Below, one piece after another: positions 1-9,234 of a stretch of 64,000 bases of DNA. The position numbers were made by a program, and so were the translations under genes. The stretch covers positions 2,418,001-2,482,000 of the forward strand of contig NZ_CP009832.1 in NCBI RefSeq assembly GCF_000959525.1, given 5' to 3'. This stretch comes from Burkholderia multivorans ATCC BAA-247 (lineage in GTDB: Bacteria; Pseudomonadota; Gammaproteobacteria; Burkholderiales; Burkholderiaceae). Within the stretch, counting starts at the first letter, position 1. The number at the start of each line of letters is the position of its first letter. The notes beneath the pieces are model-generated. The model saw only the letters and a list, made by a program, of their open reading frames with translations. It had not been told where the DNA came from and did no database searches.

Positions 1-953
1 CCGAGACGCTGTTCGGCGTGCAGATCAAGCCGGACGATGCGCCGGTCTGGCACAAGGACGTGCGCTTTTTCCGCGTCGAAAACCGCGACGGCTCCCTCGT
101 CGCGCAGTTCTATCTCGATCTGTACGCACGCGAAGGCAAGCGCGGCGGCGCGTGGATGGACGACGCGCGTTCGCGCGCGAAGCGCGGCGACGGCGTGCAG
201 ACACCGGTCGCGTATCTGACCTGCAACTTCTCCGCGCCGGTCGGCGGCAAGCCCGCCTGCTTCACGCACGACGAAGTGATCACGCTGTTCCACGAATTCG
301 GCCACGGGCTGCATCACATGCTCACGCGCGTCGACGAGCTCGGCGTGTCCGGCATCAACGGCGTCGAATGGGATGCGGTCGAGCTGCCGTCGCAGTTCAT
401 GGAGAACTTCTGCTGGGAATGGGACGTGCTGTCGTCGATGTCGTCGCACGTCGATACAGGCGCGTCGCTGCCGCGCGCGCTGTTCGACAAGATGATCGCC
501 GCGAAGAACTTCCAGAGCGGGCTCGGCACGCTGCGCCAGATCGTGTTCTCGATGTTCGACATGCTGCTGCACGTCGATTTCGATCCGGCCGGCGCGCTCG
601 CCGTGAACGACTTTGCGCGCGACATCAACGAGCGCTATCACGTGATCCCGCAGGCACCGTTCTCGCGCTGGCCGAACACGTTCAGCCACATCTTCGCGGG
701 CGGCTACGCGGCCGGCTACTACAGCTACAAGTGGGCCGAAGTGCTGTCCGCCGACGCGTATGCGGCGTTCGAGGAAGCGGCCGCCGCGAACGGCAGCGTG
801 CTCGATGCGGCAACCGGCACCCGCTATCGCCGCGAAATCCTCGAGGTCGGCGGCAGCCGCCCGGCGATGGATTCGTTCAAGGCATTCCGCGGCCGCGAGC
901 CGAAGATCGACGCGCTGCTGCGTCATAACGGGATGGCCGCGCCCGCGCACTGA
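1..953 (+). CDS. prlC: M3 family oligopeptidase A, C-terminal part
   Basis: This is the C-terminal part of a thimet-type (M3) zinc metallopeptidase that degrades short peptides in the cytoplasm. The frame is already open at the left edge, so the N-terminal half lies outside the window. The zinc motif HEFGH is encoded at about 291-305, and the downstream third-ligand helix with VELPSQFMENF follows at about 381-413. The usual C-terminal features are present, including the YAAGYYSYKWAEV segment. The protein ends in a normal position and is followed 26 bases later by a strong terminator. The family is about 680-700 residues, so a bit under half is visible. The PrlC/OpdA assignment is confident at family level. 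Confidence 0.93.
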   Translation, partial: ETLFGVQIKPDDAPVWHKDVRFFRVENRDGSLVAQFYLDLYAREGKRGGAWMDDARSRAKRGDGVQTPVAYLTCNFSAPVGGKPACFTHDEVITLFHEFGHGLHHMLTRVDELGVSGINGVEWDAVELPSQFMENFCWEWDVLSSMSSHVDTGASLPRALFDKMIAAKNFQSGLGTLRQIVFSMFDMLLHVDFDPAGALAVNDFARDINERYHVIPQAPFSRWPNTFSHIFAGGYAAGYYSYKWAEVLSADAYAAFEEAAAANGSVLDAATGTRYRREILEVGGSRPAMDSFKAFRGREPKIDALLRHNGMAAPAH

Positions 954-979
954 CGGGCCGCGCCGCGTCGCCCCCGCAC

Positions 980-1005
980 AGGCACCGCTTCGGCGGTGCC
1001 TTTTT
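980..1005 (+). terminator. Intrinsic terminator after prlC
   Basis: A 9-bp perfect stem (980-988 with 993-1001) closes a TTCG tetraloop and is followed by a T run. It lies 26 bases after the prlC stop and its T run touches the dinB stop codon, so it separates the two convergent genes. Confidence 0.85.
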
Positions 1006-2147
1006 CATTGCGCGCGCGATTCGTCGTCGAACAGCGAGAACTGCCCGTGGCGCTCGGGCGTGTTTTCGTCGATGCGCACGCCGACGCCGAGCAGCCGCAC
1101 CGCCTGCGCGCGCCGCAGCAGCCCTTTCGCGAGCAGCGCGACGGCCGTATCGGCATTCGTGGCGTCGGCCACGCATTCGACCGTCGTGCGCTGAAAATCC
1201 GCGAAGCGGATCTTCACGTACAGCTTGCGGATCGCACGTGCGGCGCCTGCGCGGGCGATCCGCGCATCGAGCTGCACGACGAGCCGGCGGATCTCGTCCG
1301 CGCACTGCTCGAGGGTGGTCAGATCGGTCACGTAGGTCGTCTCGACGCTGACCGACTTGCGCTCCTGATCGGCCTGCACCGGCCGTTCGTCGATCCCGCG
1401 CGCGAGCTCGTACAGCCGCCGGCCGAATGCGCCGAATTCGCGATGCAGATCGATCAGCGACCAAGTCCGCAGCTGTGCGCAGGTCTGGATTCCGAGCCGG
1501 TCGAGCCGCGTGGCCGTGACCTTGCCGACGCCGTGCAGCTTGCGCACCGGCAGCGCGGCGACGAAGGCGTCGACTTCGTGCGGCCGCACGACGAATAGAC
1601 CGTCGGGCTTGTTCCAGTCGGAGGCGATCTTCGCGATGAACTTGTTCGGCGCGACGCCGGCCGACACCGTCACGCCGACCGTCTCGTACACGCGCTGCCG
1701 GATCTCGCGCGCGATCAGCGTCGCGCTGCCCTGACAGCGCTCGGAGCGACTCACGTCGAGATAGGCTTCGTCGAGCGACAGCGGTTCGACGTCGGCGGTG
1801 TAGTCGCGGTAGATCGCCATGATCTGCCGCGATGCGGTGCGGTACTTGTCCATCGCGCTCGGCAGGATCAGCAGATCCGGACACTTGCGCATCGCCAGCG
1901 CCGACGACATCGCCGAGTGCACGCCATAGCGCCGCGCCTCGTAATTGCACGTCGCGATTACGCCGCGCTGGTCGAGCCGGCCGCCGACCGCGAGCGGACG
2001 ATTGCGCAACGACGGATCGTCGCGCATCTCGACCGATGCGTAAAAGCAGTCGCAATCGCAGTGGATGATCTTGCGCACGCGCGGCGGTGCGTCGCCGTCG
2101 GGCGGCGGCTCGCGCGGATCGGAAGACGGAATGGCGGACGGATTCAC
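1005..2147 (-). CDS. dinB: DNA polymerase IV (Y-family translesion polymerase)
   Basis: This is an error-prone Y-family polymerase of 380 residues for translesion synthesis. The N-terminal catalytic Asp segment (IIHCDCDCFYASVEM) and the second catalytic motif (SLDEAYLD) are both present, followed by helix-hairpin-helix DNA-binding motifs (LHGVGKVTATRLDRLGIQT) and a little-finger domain. I chose the GTG at 2145-2147 as the start: it gives V-N-P-S just ahead of the conserved core, while the open frame continuing upstream to 2300 is low-complexity and overlaps the likely promoter of the next gene. No beta-clamp motif was identified with certainty. The start is less certain than the function. I saw no LexA-type operator. 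Confidence 0.92.
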   Translation of the reverse strand: MNPSAIPSSDPREPPPDGDAPPRVRKIIHCDCDCFYASVEMRDDPSLRNRPLAVGGRLDQRGVIATCNYEARRYGVHSAMSSALAMRKCPDLLILPSAMDKYRTASRQIMAIYRDYTADVEPLSLDEAYLDVSRSERCQGSATLIAREIRQRVYETVGVTVSAGVAPNKFIAKIASDWNKPDGLFVVRPHEVDAFVAALPVRKLHGVGKVTATRLDRLGIQTCAQLRTWSLIDLHREFGAFGRRLYELARGIDERPVQADQERKSVSVETTYVTDLTTLEQCADEIRRLVVQLDARIARAGAARAIRKLYVKIRFADFQRTTVECVADATNADTAVALLAKGLLRRAQAVRLLGVGVRIDENTPERHGQFSLFDDESRAQ

Positions 2148-2345
2148 GGTGCCGATACTGTACAAAAACACAGTGGGCGTTTCAACCGCCGCGTGAGGCA
2201 GGCGCGGACCGCCGTCGTGCGCTGCCCTGCCGCGCGCCGCCGTCTCGTACTGCGCCGTACCGGCCGGCTTTGCGCGAAGCGTACCGCCGCGCACGCGCAC
2301 CGGCCCCTATACTCGACTGCGACCATACGAACCAAAGGGCAACGG

Positions 2346-3038
2346 ATGAAGACGATCGGACTGATCGGCGGAATGAGCTGGGAATCGTCGGCCGAATACT
2401 ACCGACTGATCAATCGCCATTCGAAAGCGCTGCACGGCGGTCATCACAACGCGAAGAGCGTGCTCGTGACCGTCGATTTCGCGGAGATCGAGGCGCTGCA
2501 GCGCGCGCACGACTGGCCTGCGCTCGGCGAACGGATGGCCGACGCCGCGCGGCAGCTCGAAGCGGCCGGCGCCGATCTCGTCGTGCTGACGACCAACACG
2601 ATGCATCGCGTGCACGACGCGATCGAAGCGGCCGTCACACTGCCGTTCCTGCATATCGCCGATCCGACCGGCGCCGCGCTGCGCGACGCGGGCGTCGAGC
2701 GCGTCGCGCTGCTCGGCACGCGCTATACGATGGAACTGCCGTTCTACGCGCAGCGGCTGCGCGAGCGGTTCGGCATCGACGTGCTCGTGCCCGACGAACG
2801 CGAGCGCGCCGACGTGCACCGGATCATCTACGACGAGCTGTGCCACGGCATCATCGCGCGCGAGTCGCGCGGCACGTACGTGCGGATCATCGAATCGCTC
2901 GCGCAACGCGGCGCGCAGGCGGTGATTCTCGGCTGCACGGAAATCACACTGCTGATCGGCACCGACGATTCGCCGCTGCCGGTGTTCGACACGACGGCAC
3001 TGCACGCCAAGGCGGCCGTCGAATGGGCCGCGCGCTGA
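2346..3038 (+). CDS. ygeA: Aspartate/glutamate racemase family protein (YgeA/RacX type)
   Basis: This 230-residue protein belongs to the Asp/Glu racemase family. It starts at the ATG giving MKTIGLIGGMSWES, the signature N-terminus of E. coli YgeA. The two catalytic positions are Thr83 (in LTTNTMH) and Cys197 (in ILGCTE). In E. coli YgeA the same Thr/Cys pair replaces the usual Cys/Cys pair and favours L-Asp and L-Glu as substrates, so an L-specific amino-acid racemase is the best inference. It is divergent from dinB, with a TATACT-like -10 at 2308-2313 but no clear -35. It stands alone, followed by tRNA-fMet on the other strand. Confidence 0.9.
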   Translation: MKTIGLIGGMSWESSAEYYRLINRHSKALHGGHHNAKSVLVTVDFAEIEALQRAHDWPALGERMADAARQLEAAGADLVVLTTNTMHRVHDAIEAAVTLPFLHIADPTGAALRDAGVERVALLGTRYTMELPFYAQRLRERFGIDVLVPDERERADVHRIIYDELCHGIIARESRGTYVRIIESLAQRGAQAVILGCTEITLLIGTDDSPLPVFDTTALHAKAAVEWAAR

Positions 3039-3071
3039 CGCAACGACGCGCAGCGGACGCACAAAACAAAA

Positions 3072-3092
3072 AACCCGGCACGGGGCCGGGTT
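3072..3092 (-). terminator. Terminator for the tRNA-fMet transcript (possibly bidirectional)
   Basis: An 8-bp perfect stem (3072-3079 with 3085-3092) has a 5-base loop. On the minus strand it is followed by TTTTGTTTTG, so it terminates the tRNA-fMet transcript. On the plus strand, for the racemase gene, the T tract is short and termination would be weaker. Confidence 0.8.
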
Positions 3093-3145
3093 CCTGTCGA
3101 CGAAGCGCGCATCGGTCACTTGTGCTGCACATCGTCTGGTGTGCT

Positions 3146-3222
<77 letters not shown>

Positions 3223-3234
3223 TCAGAGAAATAA

Positions 3235-3263
3235 ATTATAGGGTGGCTAAGCACTTACGTCAA
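3235..3263 (-). promoter_or_regulatory. Strong sigma-70 promoter of tRNA-fMet
   Basis: Reading the minus strand, TTGACG (3258-3263) and TATAAT (3235-3240) are separated by 17 bases. The -10 ends 12 bases before the first tRNA base. This is the closest match to the sigma-70 consensus in the window. Confidence 0.92.
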
Positions 3264-3374
3264 CACTTTTGTCATATTCGTACTTAATGCATCGCGGCGC
3301 TTCGCGCGTTCCTGCCCCGTGCTCGCGGTAAGATGGCGGCCTTTGCATTGATCCGCACGCGCGCTTCCCCGTTC

Positions 3375-4151
3375 ATGAAAATCGCCACCTGGAACGTCAA
3401 CTCGCTCAACGTCCGCAAGCAGCACGTGCTCGACTGGCTCGCGCAAAGCGCCGTCGACGTACTGTGCCTGCAGGAACTCAAACTGCCGGACGAGAAATTT
3501 CCGCGCGCCGATCTCGAGGCGGCCGGCTATCGCAGCTGGTTCGCCGGCCAGAAGACCTACAACGGCGTCGCGATTCTCGCGCGCGACACGCTGCCGTTCG
3601 ACGAATCGGACGTCGTGCGCAATATTCCGGGCTTCGAGGACACGCAGCAGCGCGTGATCGCCGTCACGATCGACGGCGTGCGGATCGTGTCCGCCTACTT
3701 CCCGAACGGTCAGGCGGTCGGCTCCGACAAATTCCTGTACAAGATGCAGTGGCTCGACGCGCTGCACGCGTGGCTGCGCACCGAGATGCAGCGCTACCCG
3801 AAGCTCGCGCTGCTCGGCGACTACAACATCGCGCCCGAAGATCGCGACGTGCACGATCCGGCGAAATGGGAAGGCGAGAACCTCGTGTCGCCGCAGGAGC
3901 GCGCGCACTTCGCGAAGCTGATCGAGCTCGGCTTCGTCGATGCGTTCCGCCGCTTCGAGCAGCCCGAGAAGACTTTCACGTGGTGGGACTACCGGATGTT
4001 CGCGTTCCGCCGCAACGCCGGGCTGCGCATCGACCACATCCTGCTGTCGCCGGCGCTCGCGGGCAGCTGCACGTCGTGCGAAGTCGATCGCGTGCCGCGC
4101 ACGTGGGAGCAGCCGTCCGACCATACGCCGGTCGTCGCGGTCCTCGGCTGA
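3375..4151 (+). CDS. xthA: Exodeoxyribonuclease III (AP endonuclease)
   Basis: This 258-residue Mg-dependent exonuclease/AP endonuclease of base-excision repair has the N-terminus MKIATWNVNSLNVR and the metal-binding Glu34 in CLQEL. It also has the Asp/Asn pair of LLGDYNIAPED and the C-terminal catalytic Asp-His of PSDHTPVV. The ATG at 3375 matches the family N-terminus. An in-frame start 42 bases upstream would add a non-conserved extension, so I rejected it. It is monocistronic, divergent from tRNA-fMet and convergent with the peptidase gene. A TAAGAT sequence at 3329-3334 may be its -10. Confidence 0.94.
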   Translation: MKIATWNVNSLNVRKQHVLDWLAQSAVDVLCLQELKLPDEKFPRADLEAAGYRSWFAGQKTYNGVAILARDTLPFDESDVVRNIPGFEDTQQRVIAVTIDGVRIVSAYFPNGQAVGSDKFLYKMQWLDALHAWLRTEMQRYPKLALLGDYNIAPEDRDVHDPAKWEGENLVSPQERAHFAKLIELGFVDAFRRFEQPEKTFTWWDYRMFAFRRNAGLRIDHILLSPALAGSCTSCEVDRVPRTWEQPSDHTPVVAVLG

Positions 4152-4196
4152 CGCCGCCGCCCTGCCGCTTCTGCCCTGCTCCTGCCCCGCGTGCCC

Positions 4197-6296
4197 TTAG
4201 ATGCGCGCGGGCGCGGGCCCGAGATGGGCCCACAGAAAGCCGAATTCGGCCGCGTCGGATTCGGCGCGCTCCAGATCGTCGGCGCTGCCGTGACCGCCGT
4301 CGGTGTTCTCCCAGTACCACACGTTGCGATGACCGAGCGCCTGCATGCGCGCGGCCATCTTGCGCGCGTGCGCCGGATGCACGCGGTCGTCGCGCGTCGA
4401 CGTCGTCAGCAGCAGCGGCGGATACGCGACGCCGTCGCGCACGCGGTGATACGGCGAATACGCGGCGAGCGCCGCGCCTTCGTCCGGATCGTCCGGGTCG
4501 CCGTATTCGTCGAGCCACGCGGCACCCGCATGCAGCTTCGGATAGCGCCGCATATCGAGCAGCGGCACGCGGCACAGCACGGCGCCGAACAGCGCCGGGC
4601 GCTGCACCATGCATGCGGCGACCAGCAGCCCGCCGTTGCTGCCGCCTTCGATGCCGAGCTGCGCGGCCGTCGTCACGCCGGTCGCGATCAGGTCCTCCGC
4701 GACCGCGATGAAATCGTCGAACGAACGCTGGCGATGTTCGCGCTGTGCGTCGACGTGCCAGCGCGGCCCGAATTCGCCGCCGCCGCGGATGTGCGCGAAC
4801 GCCGCGACGCCGCCGCGCTCGAGCCACCCGATGCCGAGCGCGTCGCTGTAGCCGGGCAGGTTCGGCAGCGCGAAGCCGCCGTAGCCGGACAGCAGGCACG
4901 GCCGCGCGACGCGCGTAGCGCCGTCGAGCGCATCGCGCGGGCCGATCAGCGTGTACGGCACGCGCGTGCCGTCGCGCGAGCGTGCGCTCGCGCGACGCAC
5001 GACGAGCCCGGCCGCATCGAACTGCACCGGCGGACGATCGAGCAGCACGCGCCGCGACGCGGCATCCGCCGCGCGGTCGGCTAGATCGGCGAGCCAGCAT
5101 TCGGGCGGATCGAGATAGGTATCGACGTCCACGTAGACGTCGTCGTTCAGCGTCGGCTCGACGGGCTCGACGTCGATCTGCGCGTCGCCCGGCCAATCGA
5201 GCGGCCGCGCATCCCAGGTCCACGTACCGTCGGCCGACTGCCGCGGCTCCCATAGCAGCGTGCGGTTGTGCACGTCGTCGAGCCAGCTCGCGATCAGCGT
5301 GTGGCGCGTATGCGTCCACGTGCAGGCGGACGTCGACGGCTGCGGCTCGAACAGCGTCGTGAACGCGCGCGAACCTTCGAGGAACGCGCGCTCGCGGATC
5401 GCGAGCAACGACCCGCCCGCATGACGCACGCCGTCGCAGTCCCAGTCGAGCCGCGGCTCCAGCACGAGCCAGCCTTCCCAGAAGCCGACCTCGACGTGCG
5501 TCGGCACGTCGTAGCGCGCCCACTCGCCCGCCTCGGTCAGCCGGTAGGTATGCGCGTCGAAGAAGTCGACGCTGCGCCACGCGGCGTGACGACCGTCGAT
5601 CGGATCGAACCACGCACCGGCGCTGATGTCGTCCGGTTCGCCGCGAAACACGACCGGCGCCTTTGCGAGCGGCGTGCCGCGCACCCAGCGCCGCACGTCG
5701 TACGGATAGCCGGCTGCGGTCGAATGCGCGTCGCCGCGATCCCAGCTCACGTACACCGTATCGCGATCGATCCAGCCGACCGTGTGATGGCCCGGCACGT
5801 CGATCGTGAAGCCGTCGTCGACGAAGCGCCGCAGCACGAGATCGAACTCCCGGACGACGACCGCATCCGCGCCGCCCGGCGACAGCGACAGCAATGCGCG
5901 ATCGCCGTCCGGATACAGGATCGCGTCCTGCTCGAACACCCACGATTCGCCTTCGGCCGCACCGAGCGCATCGACGTCGAGCAGCGTCTCCCATTCGGCG
6001 CGGCCCGCACGCCAGTCGTCCCAGCGCGCGCGACGCCAGAGCCCCTTCGGATGCAGATCGTCCTGCCACAGGTCGTAGGCCCAGTCGCGCCAGCGCGTCG
6101 GAATGACCGGCCGTTCACGCGGCAGATACGCGCGTGCGAGCCGTGCGGCGAGCGCGCGATACGCGTCGTTGTCGCGCAGCGCGGCGCGCGTGCGCGCGTT
6201 CTGTTCGTCGACCCACGCGCGAGCGCGAGCGCTGTCGAGCGCTTCGAGAAAACGGAAGGGATCGGCCGCAGCGGGCCAGCGGAAGGAATCGGACAT
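4197..6296 (-). CDS. Prolyl oligopeptidase family serine peptidase (S9A)
   Basis: This 699-residue S9 peptidase has an N-terminal beta-propeller region (about 1-400) and a C-terminal alpha/beta-hydrolase domain. The nucleophile Ser is in EGGSNGGL, the acid Asp in STRDDRVHP and the His in DGGHGS, so the catalytic triad is complete. No signal peptide is seen, so it is probably cytoplasmic, acting on short proline-containing or other peptides. The start is the ATG giving MSDSFRWP; the frame stays open upstream through the palindrome and into ntrC without a plausible start. It lies just downstream of ntrC on the same strand but is separated by the 34-bp palindrome. Confidence 0.9.
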   Translation of the reverse strand: MSDSFRWPAAADPFRFLEALDSARARAWVDEQNARTRAALRDNDAYRALAARLARAYLPRERPVIPTRWRDWAYDLWQDDLHPKGLWRRARWDDWRAGRAEWETLLDVDALGAAEGESWVFEQDAILYPDGDRALLSLSPGGADAVVVREFDLVLRRFVDDGFTIDVPGHHTVGWIDRDTVYVSWDRGDAHSTAAGYPYDVRRWVRGTPLAKAPVVFRGEPDDISAGAWFDPIDGRHAAWRSVDFFDAHTYRLTEAGEWARYDVPTHVEVGFWEGWLVLEPRLDWDCDGVRHAGGSLLAIRERAFLEGSRAFTTLFEPQPSTSACTWTHTRHTLIASWLDDVHNRTLLWEPRQSADGTWTWDARPLDWPGDAQIDVEPVEPTLNDDVYVDVDTYLDPPECWLADLADRAADAASRRVLLDRPPVQFDAAGLVVRRASARSRDGTRVPYTLIGPRDALDGATRVARPCLLSGYGGFALPNLPGYSDALGIGWLERGGVAAFAHIRGGGEFGPRWHVDAQREHRQRSFDDFIAVAEDLIATGVTTAAQLGIEGGSNGGLLVAACMVQRPALFGAVLCRVPLLDMRRYPKLHAGAAWLDEYGDPDDPDEGAALAAYSPYHRVRDGVAYPPLLLTTSTRDDRVHPAHARKMAARMQALGHRNVWYWENTDGGHGSADDLERAESDAAEFGFLWAHLGPAPARI

Positions 6297-6336
6297 GACG
6301 GAATCGCGCGCGCAACACAAAGCGCGATTATGTCCG

Positions 6337-6370
6337 ATCGCGGCATGCGCGGCGCCGCGCATGCCGCGAT
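6337..6370. repeat. Perfect 34-bp palindrome between ntrC and the S9 peptidase gene
   Basis: Bases 6337-6353 are the exact reverse complement of 6354-6370. The palindrome starts 6 bases after the ntrC stop, reading the minus strand, and ends 41 bases before the peptidase start. As RNA it would form a very stable hairpin. It has no T tract, so it is not a classical intrinsic terminator. Confidence 0.9.
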
Positions 6371-6376
6371 ACAGGC

Positions 6377-7891
6377 TCAGGGCTCCAGGTGCAGTTCCTG
6401 GATCTTGCGCGTGATCGTGTTGCGGCCGATGCCGAGCCGCTCGGCGGCCTCGACCTTGCGGCCGCGCGTGAAGTCGAGCGCCTCGCGAATTACGGCCGCC
6501 TCGAAGCGGCGCGCGAGTTCGTCCATCACGCCGGCCGAATTCTCGCGCAGCAGTCGCGCGACTTCGGTGCGCAGCCCGTGCTCCCACATCGGGTAGCCGG
6601 CAGGCGCACCGTTCGGCGCAGCCGTGCCCGCCATCGATGCCAGCGGCACCGCGGCGGCGACCGTCGGCGCGGCCGGCGCCTCGTGGCTGCCGGGCGCATT
6701 CGCGCCGTCGCCGGCCGATACGGCGATCGGCGCGCCCGACGGGACGAGATCGGGCGGCAGATCCTTGATTTCGACCGTCTGCGCGGGCGCCATCACGGTC
6801 AGCCAGTTCGCGAGGTTCTCGAGCTGGCGCACGTTGCCGGGAAACGGCAGCGAGGTCAGATACGCGAGCGCCTCGTCCGACACGCGCTTCGGCTCGACGC
6901 CGAGATCGCGCGCACTCTTCTGCAGAAAATGGCGTGTGAGCAGCGGAATGTCCTCGCTGCGTTCGCGCAGCGGCGGCAGCCGCAGCCGGATCACGTTCAG
7001 CCGGTGATACAGGTCTTCGCGGAACAGCCCCTGCCGCACGCGCGCCTCGAGGTTCTGATGGGTCGCGGCGATCACGCGCACGTTCGCGCGCAGCGGGCTG
7101 TGCCCGCCGACGCGATAGAACTGCCCGTCCGACAGCACGCGCAGCAGCCGCGTCTGCAGATCGAACGGCATGTCGCCGATTTCGTCGAGAAACAGCGTGC
7201 CGTTCTCGGCCTGCTCGAAGCGGCCCTGCCGCGTCGTCTGCGCGCCGGTAAACGCGCCGCGCTCGTGGCCGAACAGTTCCGATTCGAGCAGATCCTTCGG
7301 AATCGCGGCCGTGTTGAGCGCGATGAACGGTCCGTTCGCACGCGGGCTATGTCGGTGCAGCGCACGCGCGACGAGCTCCTTGCCGGTGCCCGATTCGCCG
7401 GTGATCAGCACGGTCGCGGCCGAATGCGACAGCCGGCCGATCGCGCGAAACATGTCCTGCATCGCGGGCGCCTGGCCGAGCATCTCGGGCGCCTCGGCGA
7501 CGCGGTCGTCCTGCGGCGTGCCGCCGCGCAGGCTCTCTTCGACCGCGCGGCGGATCAGCTCGACGGCCTTGTCGACGTCGAACGGCTTCGCGAGATATTC
7601 GAACGCGCCGCCCTGGAAGGCTGCGACTGCGCTGTCGAGATCGGAGAACGCAGTCATGATGATGACGGGCAGCCCGGGCAGGCGCTCATGCACGGCCTGC
7701 AGCAGCTCGAGCCCGGACCCGCCCGGCATCCGGATGTCGGATACCAGCACCTGCGGCGTCTCGTGATCGAGCGCGGCGAGCGCGTCGCGCACGTTGGCAA
7801 AGCTCTTGGTCGCGAAGCTGTCGCGCGCGAGCGCCTTCTCGAGCACCCAGCGGATCGATTGATCGTCGTCTACTATCCAGATCGGCTTCAT
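6377..7891 (-). CDS. glnG: Nitrogen regulation response regulator NR(I)/NtrC
   Basis: This 504-residue sigma-54 activator has three domains. The receiver domain (about 1-120) carries phospho-acceptor Asp52 in SDIRMP. The AAA+ domain (about 145-385) has Walker A GESGTGKE and the GAFTGA loop that contacts sigma-54. A low-complexity Ala/Pro linker leads to a C-terminal Fis-type helix-turn-helix ([19 protein letters not shown]). It activates nitrogen-starvation genes, including glnA just upstream. It follows ntrB after a 37-base gap, so the two are probably cotranscribed. The protein is slightly longer than enteric NtrC (about 470 residues) because of the linker. Confidence 0.96.
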   Translation of the reverse strand: MKPIWIVDDDQSIRWVLEKALARDSFATKSFANVRDALAALDHETPQVLVSDIRMPGGSGLELLQAVHERLPGLPVIIMTAFSDLDSAVAAFQGGAFEYLAKPFDVDKAVELIRRAVEESLRGGTPQDDRVAEAPEMLGQAPAMQDMFRAIGRLSHSAATVLITGESGTGKELVARALHRHSPRANGPFIALNTAAIPKDLLESELFGHERGAFTGAQTTRQGRFEQAENGTLFLDEIGDMPFDLQTRLLRVLSDGQFYRVGGHSPLRANVRVIAATHQNLEARVRQGLFREDLYHRLNVIRLRLPPLRERSEDIPLLTRHFLQKSARDLGVEPKRVSDEALAYLTSLPFPGNVRQLENLANWLTVMAPAQTVEIKDLPPDLVPSGAPIAVSAGDGANAPGSHEAPAAPTVAAAVPLASMAGTAAPNGAPAGYPMWEHGLRTEVARLLRENSAGVMDELARRFEAAVIREALDFTRGRKVEAAERLGIGRNTITRKIQELHLEP

Positions 7892-7928
7892 AGGTCGGTC
7901 AGATATTGGTGTATCGCAATGTCGCCGC

Positions 7929-9071
7929 TCATGCGTCGAGCGGCAGCAGAATCTGAAATTCGGTACGCCCCGGCCGGCTTTCGACCTCGATCGTCCCGTC
8001 GTGCTGCTGCACGAACGTCTGGGCGAGCGTCAGGCCGAGGCCGCTGCCGTCGTCGCGGCCGGAGACGAGCGGATAGAAGATCCGGTCGCGGATCTCGTCC
8101 GGAATGCCGGGGCCGTTGTCGATCACATGCAAGTCCAGTGCCAGCCGGTACAGCCGCTTCGCGATCGTGACCTTGCGCGCGACGCGCGTGCGCAGCTCGA
8201 TCTTCGCGTCGCCCTGCGCGATCCGTTCGCGCAATGCCTGCGCCGCGTTGCGCACGATGTTCAGCAGCGCCTGGATCAGCTGCTCCTTGTCGCCGCGCAG
8301 GTCCGGCACACTGACGTCGTAGTCGCGCACGATCGTGAGGCCGCGCGGGAATTCGGCGAGCATCACGGCGCGCACGCGTTCGCATACTTCGTGGATGTTC
8401 ACGTCGCCGACGATGTGCGGATGCCGGTGCGGCTCCAGCAGCCGGTCGACGAGCGTCTGCAGGCGATCGGACTCCTTGATGATCACCTGCGTGTATTCGC
8501 GCAGCTCGCCGCGTTCGCGCTCGCCGAGCTCGAATTCGAGCAGTTGCGCGGCACCGCGGATGCCGCCGAGCGGGTTCTTGATCTCGTGCGCGAGATTGCG
8601 GATCAACTGCTTGTTGACCGCGGTCAGGTCGTGAATGCGCTCCTCGCGATCGGTGCGCGACTGCCGCTCGTTCTCGAACAGTTCGACGAGCACGAAATCG
8701 GGCGCGCTCTCGAGAAAGCCGACGATCGCATGCACGTGCAGCAGCTCGTGGCCGGGCCGGTCGAGCACGGTGTCGAGATGCGTCGCGTGAAAGCGCTCCT
8801 CGCCGATCGCGGTGATCGTCGAGGCGAGCTCGTTCGCGTTCGGGAAAATCTCGCCCCACGGCCGCTGCGCGAGCTGGCGGCGCGAGATGTCGAGCATCGC
8901 CTCCGCGGACGGATTCGCGAAGGCGATCCTGAGCGTCTTGCGGTCGAGCACGAGCACGACCGTCGGCAGCGCCTCGAGCCCGGCGAGCAGGCCGGAACGG
9001 GCGAGCCGCTCGTCGTCGGTCAATTGCTCGGGCTGTCCCGTCTTCGCCTTGATCAGATTCTTCAGAACCAT
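7929..9071 (-). CDS. glnL: Nitrogen sensor histidine kinase NR(II)/NtrB
   Basis: This 380-residue soluble histidine kinase/phosphatase controls NtrC under PII. It has a PAS domain (about 25-135), a dimerisation/phospho-acceptor helix with His162 in LAHEIKNPLGG, and a C-terminal ATPase domain with the N-box (IVRNAAQAL), G1 box (DNGPGIP) and G2 box (GSGLGLTLAQTF). No membrane segment is seen, as expected. It lies between glnA and ntrC, with the glnA terminator 50 bases upstream, so it is probably transcribed by readthrough from glnA and from its own weaker promoter. Confidence 0.95.
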   Translation of the reverse strand: MVLKNLIKAKTGQPEQLTDDERLARSGLLAGLEALPTVVLVLDRKTLRIAFANPSAEAMLDISRRQLAQRPWGEIFPNANELASTITAIGEERFHATHLDTVLDRPGHELLHVHAIVGFLESAPDFVLVELFENERQSRTDREERIHDLTAVNKQLIRNLAHEIKNPLGGIRGAAQLLEFELGERERGELREYTQVIIKESDRLQTLVDRLLEPHRHPHIVGDVNIHEVCERVRAVMLAEFPRGLTIVRDYDVSVPDLRGDKEQLIQALLNIVRNAAQALRERIAQGDAKIELRTRVARKVTIAKRLYRLALDLHVIDNGPGIPDEIRDRIFYPLVSGRDDGSGLGLTLAQTFVQQHDGTIEVESRPGRTEFQILLPLDA

Positions 9072-9122
9072 CGTGCGTGCGTGTCGCGCGTTGCCGCGCC
9101 AAAGATTCGTCCAGTCGCGAAC

Positions 9123-9150
9123 AAAAAAGGGACGGCTGGGCGCCGTCCCC
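9123..9150 (-). terminator. Terminator downstream of glnA
   Basis: An 8-bp perfect stem (9129-9136 with 9142-9149) has a 5-base loop and is followed on the minus strand by six T (9128-9123). It lies between glnA and ntrB, as in enteric bacteria, and would attenuate ntrBC expression from the glnA promoter. Confidence 0.85.
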
Positions 9151-9234
9151 TTTTCAGACTCCGCCGTTCCCGCCGCAAACCGCGCGACGGGAACGAATCG
9201 GCATGACGGCGCTGAATCGAAGCGCCATCGCCGA

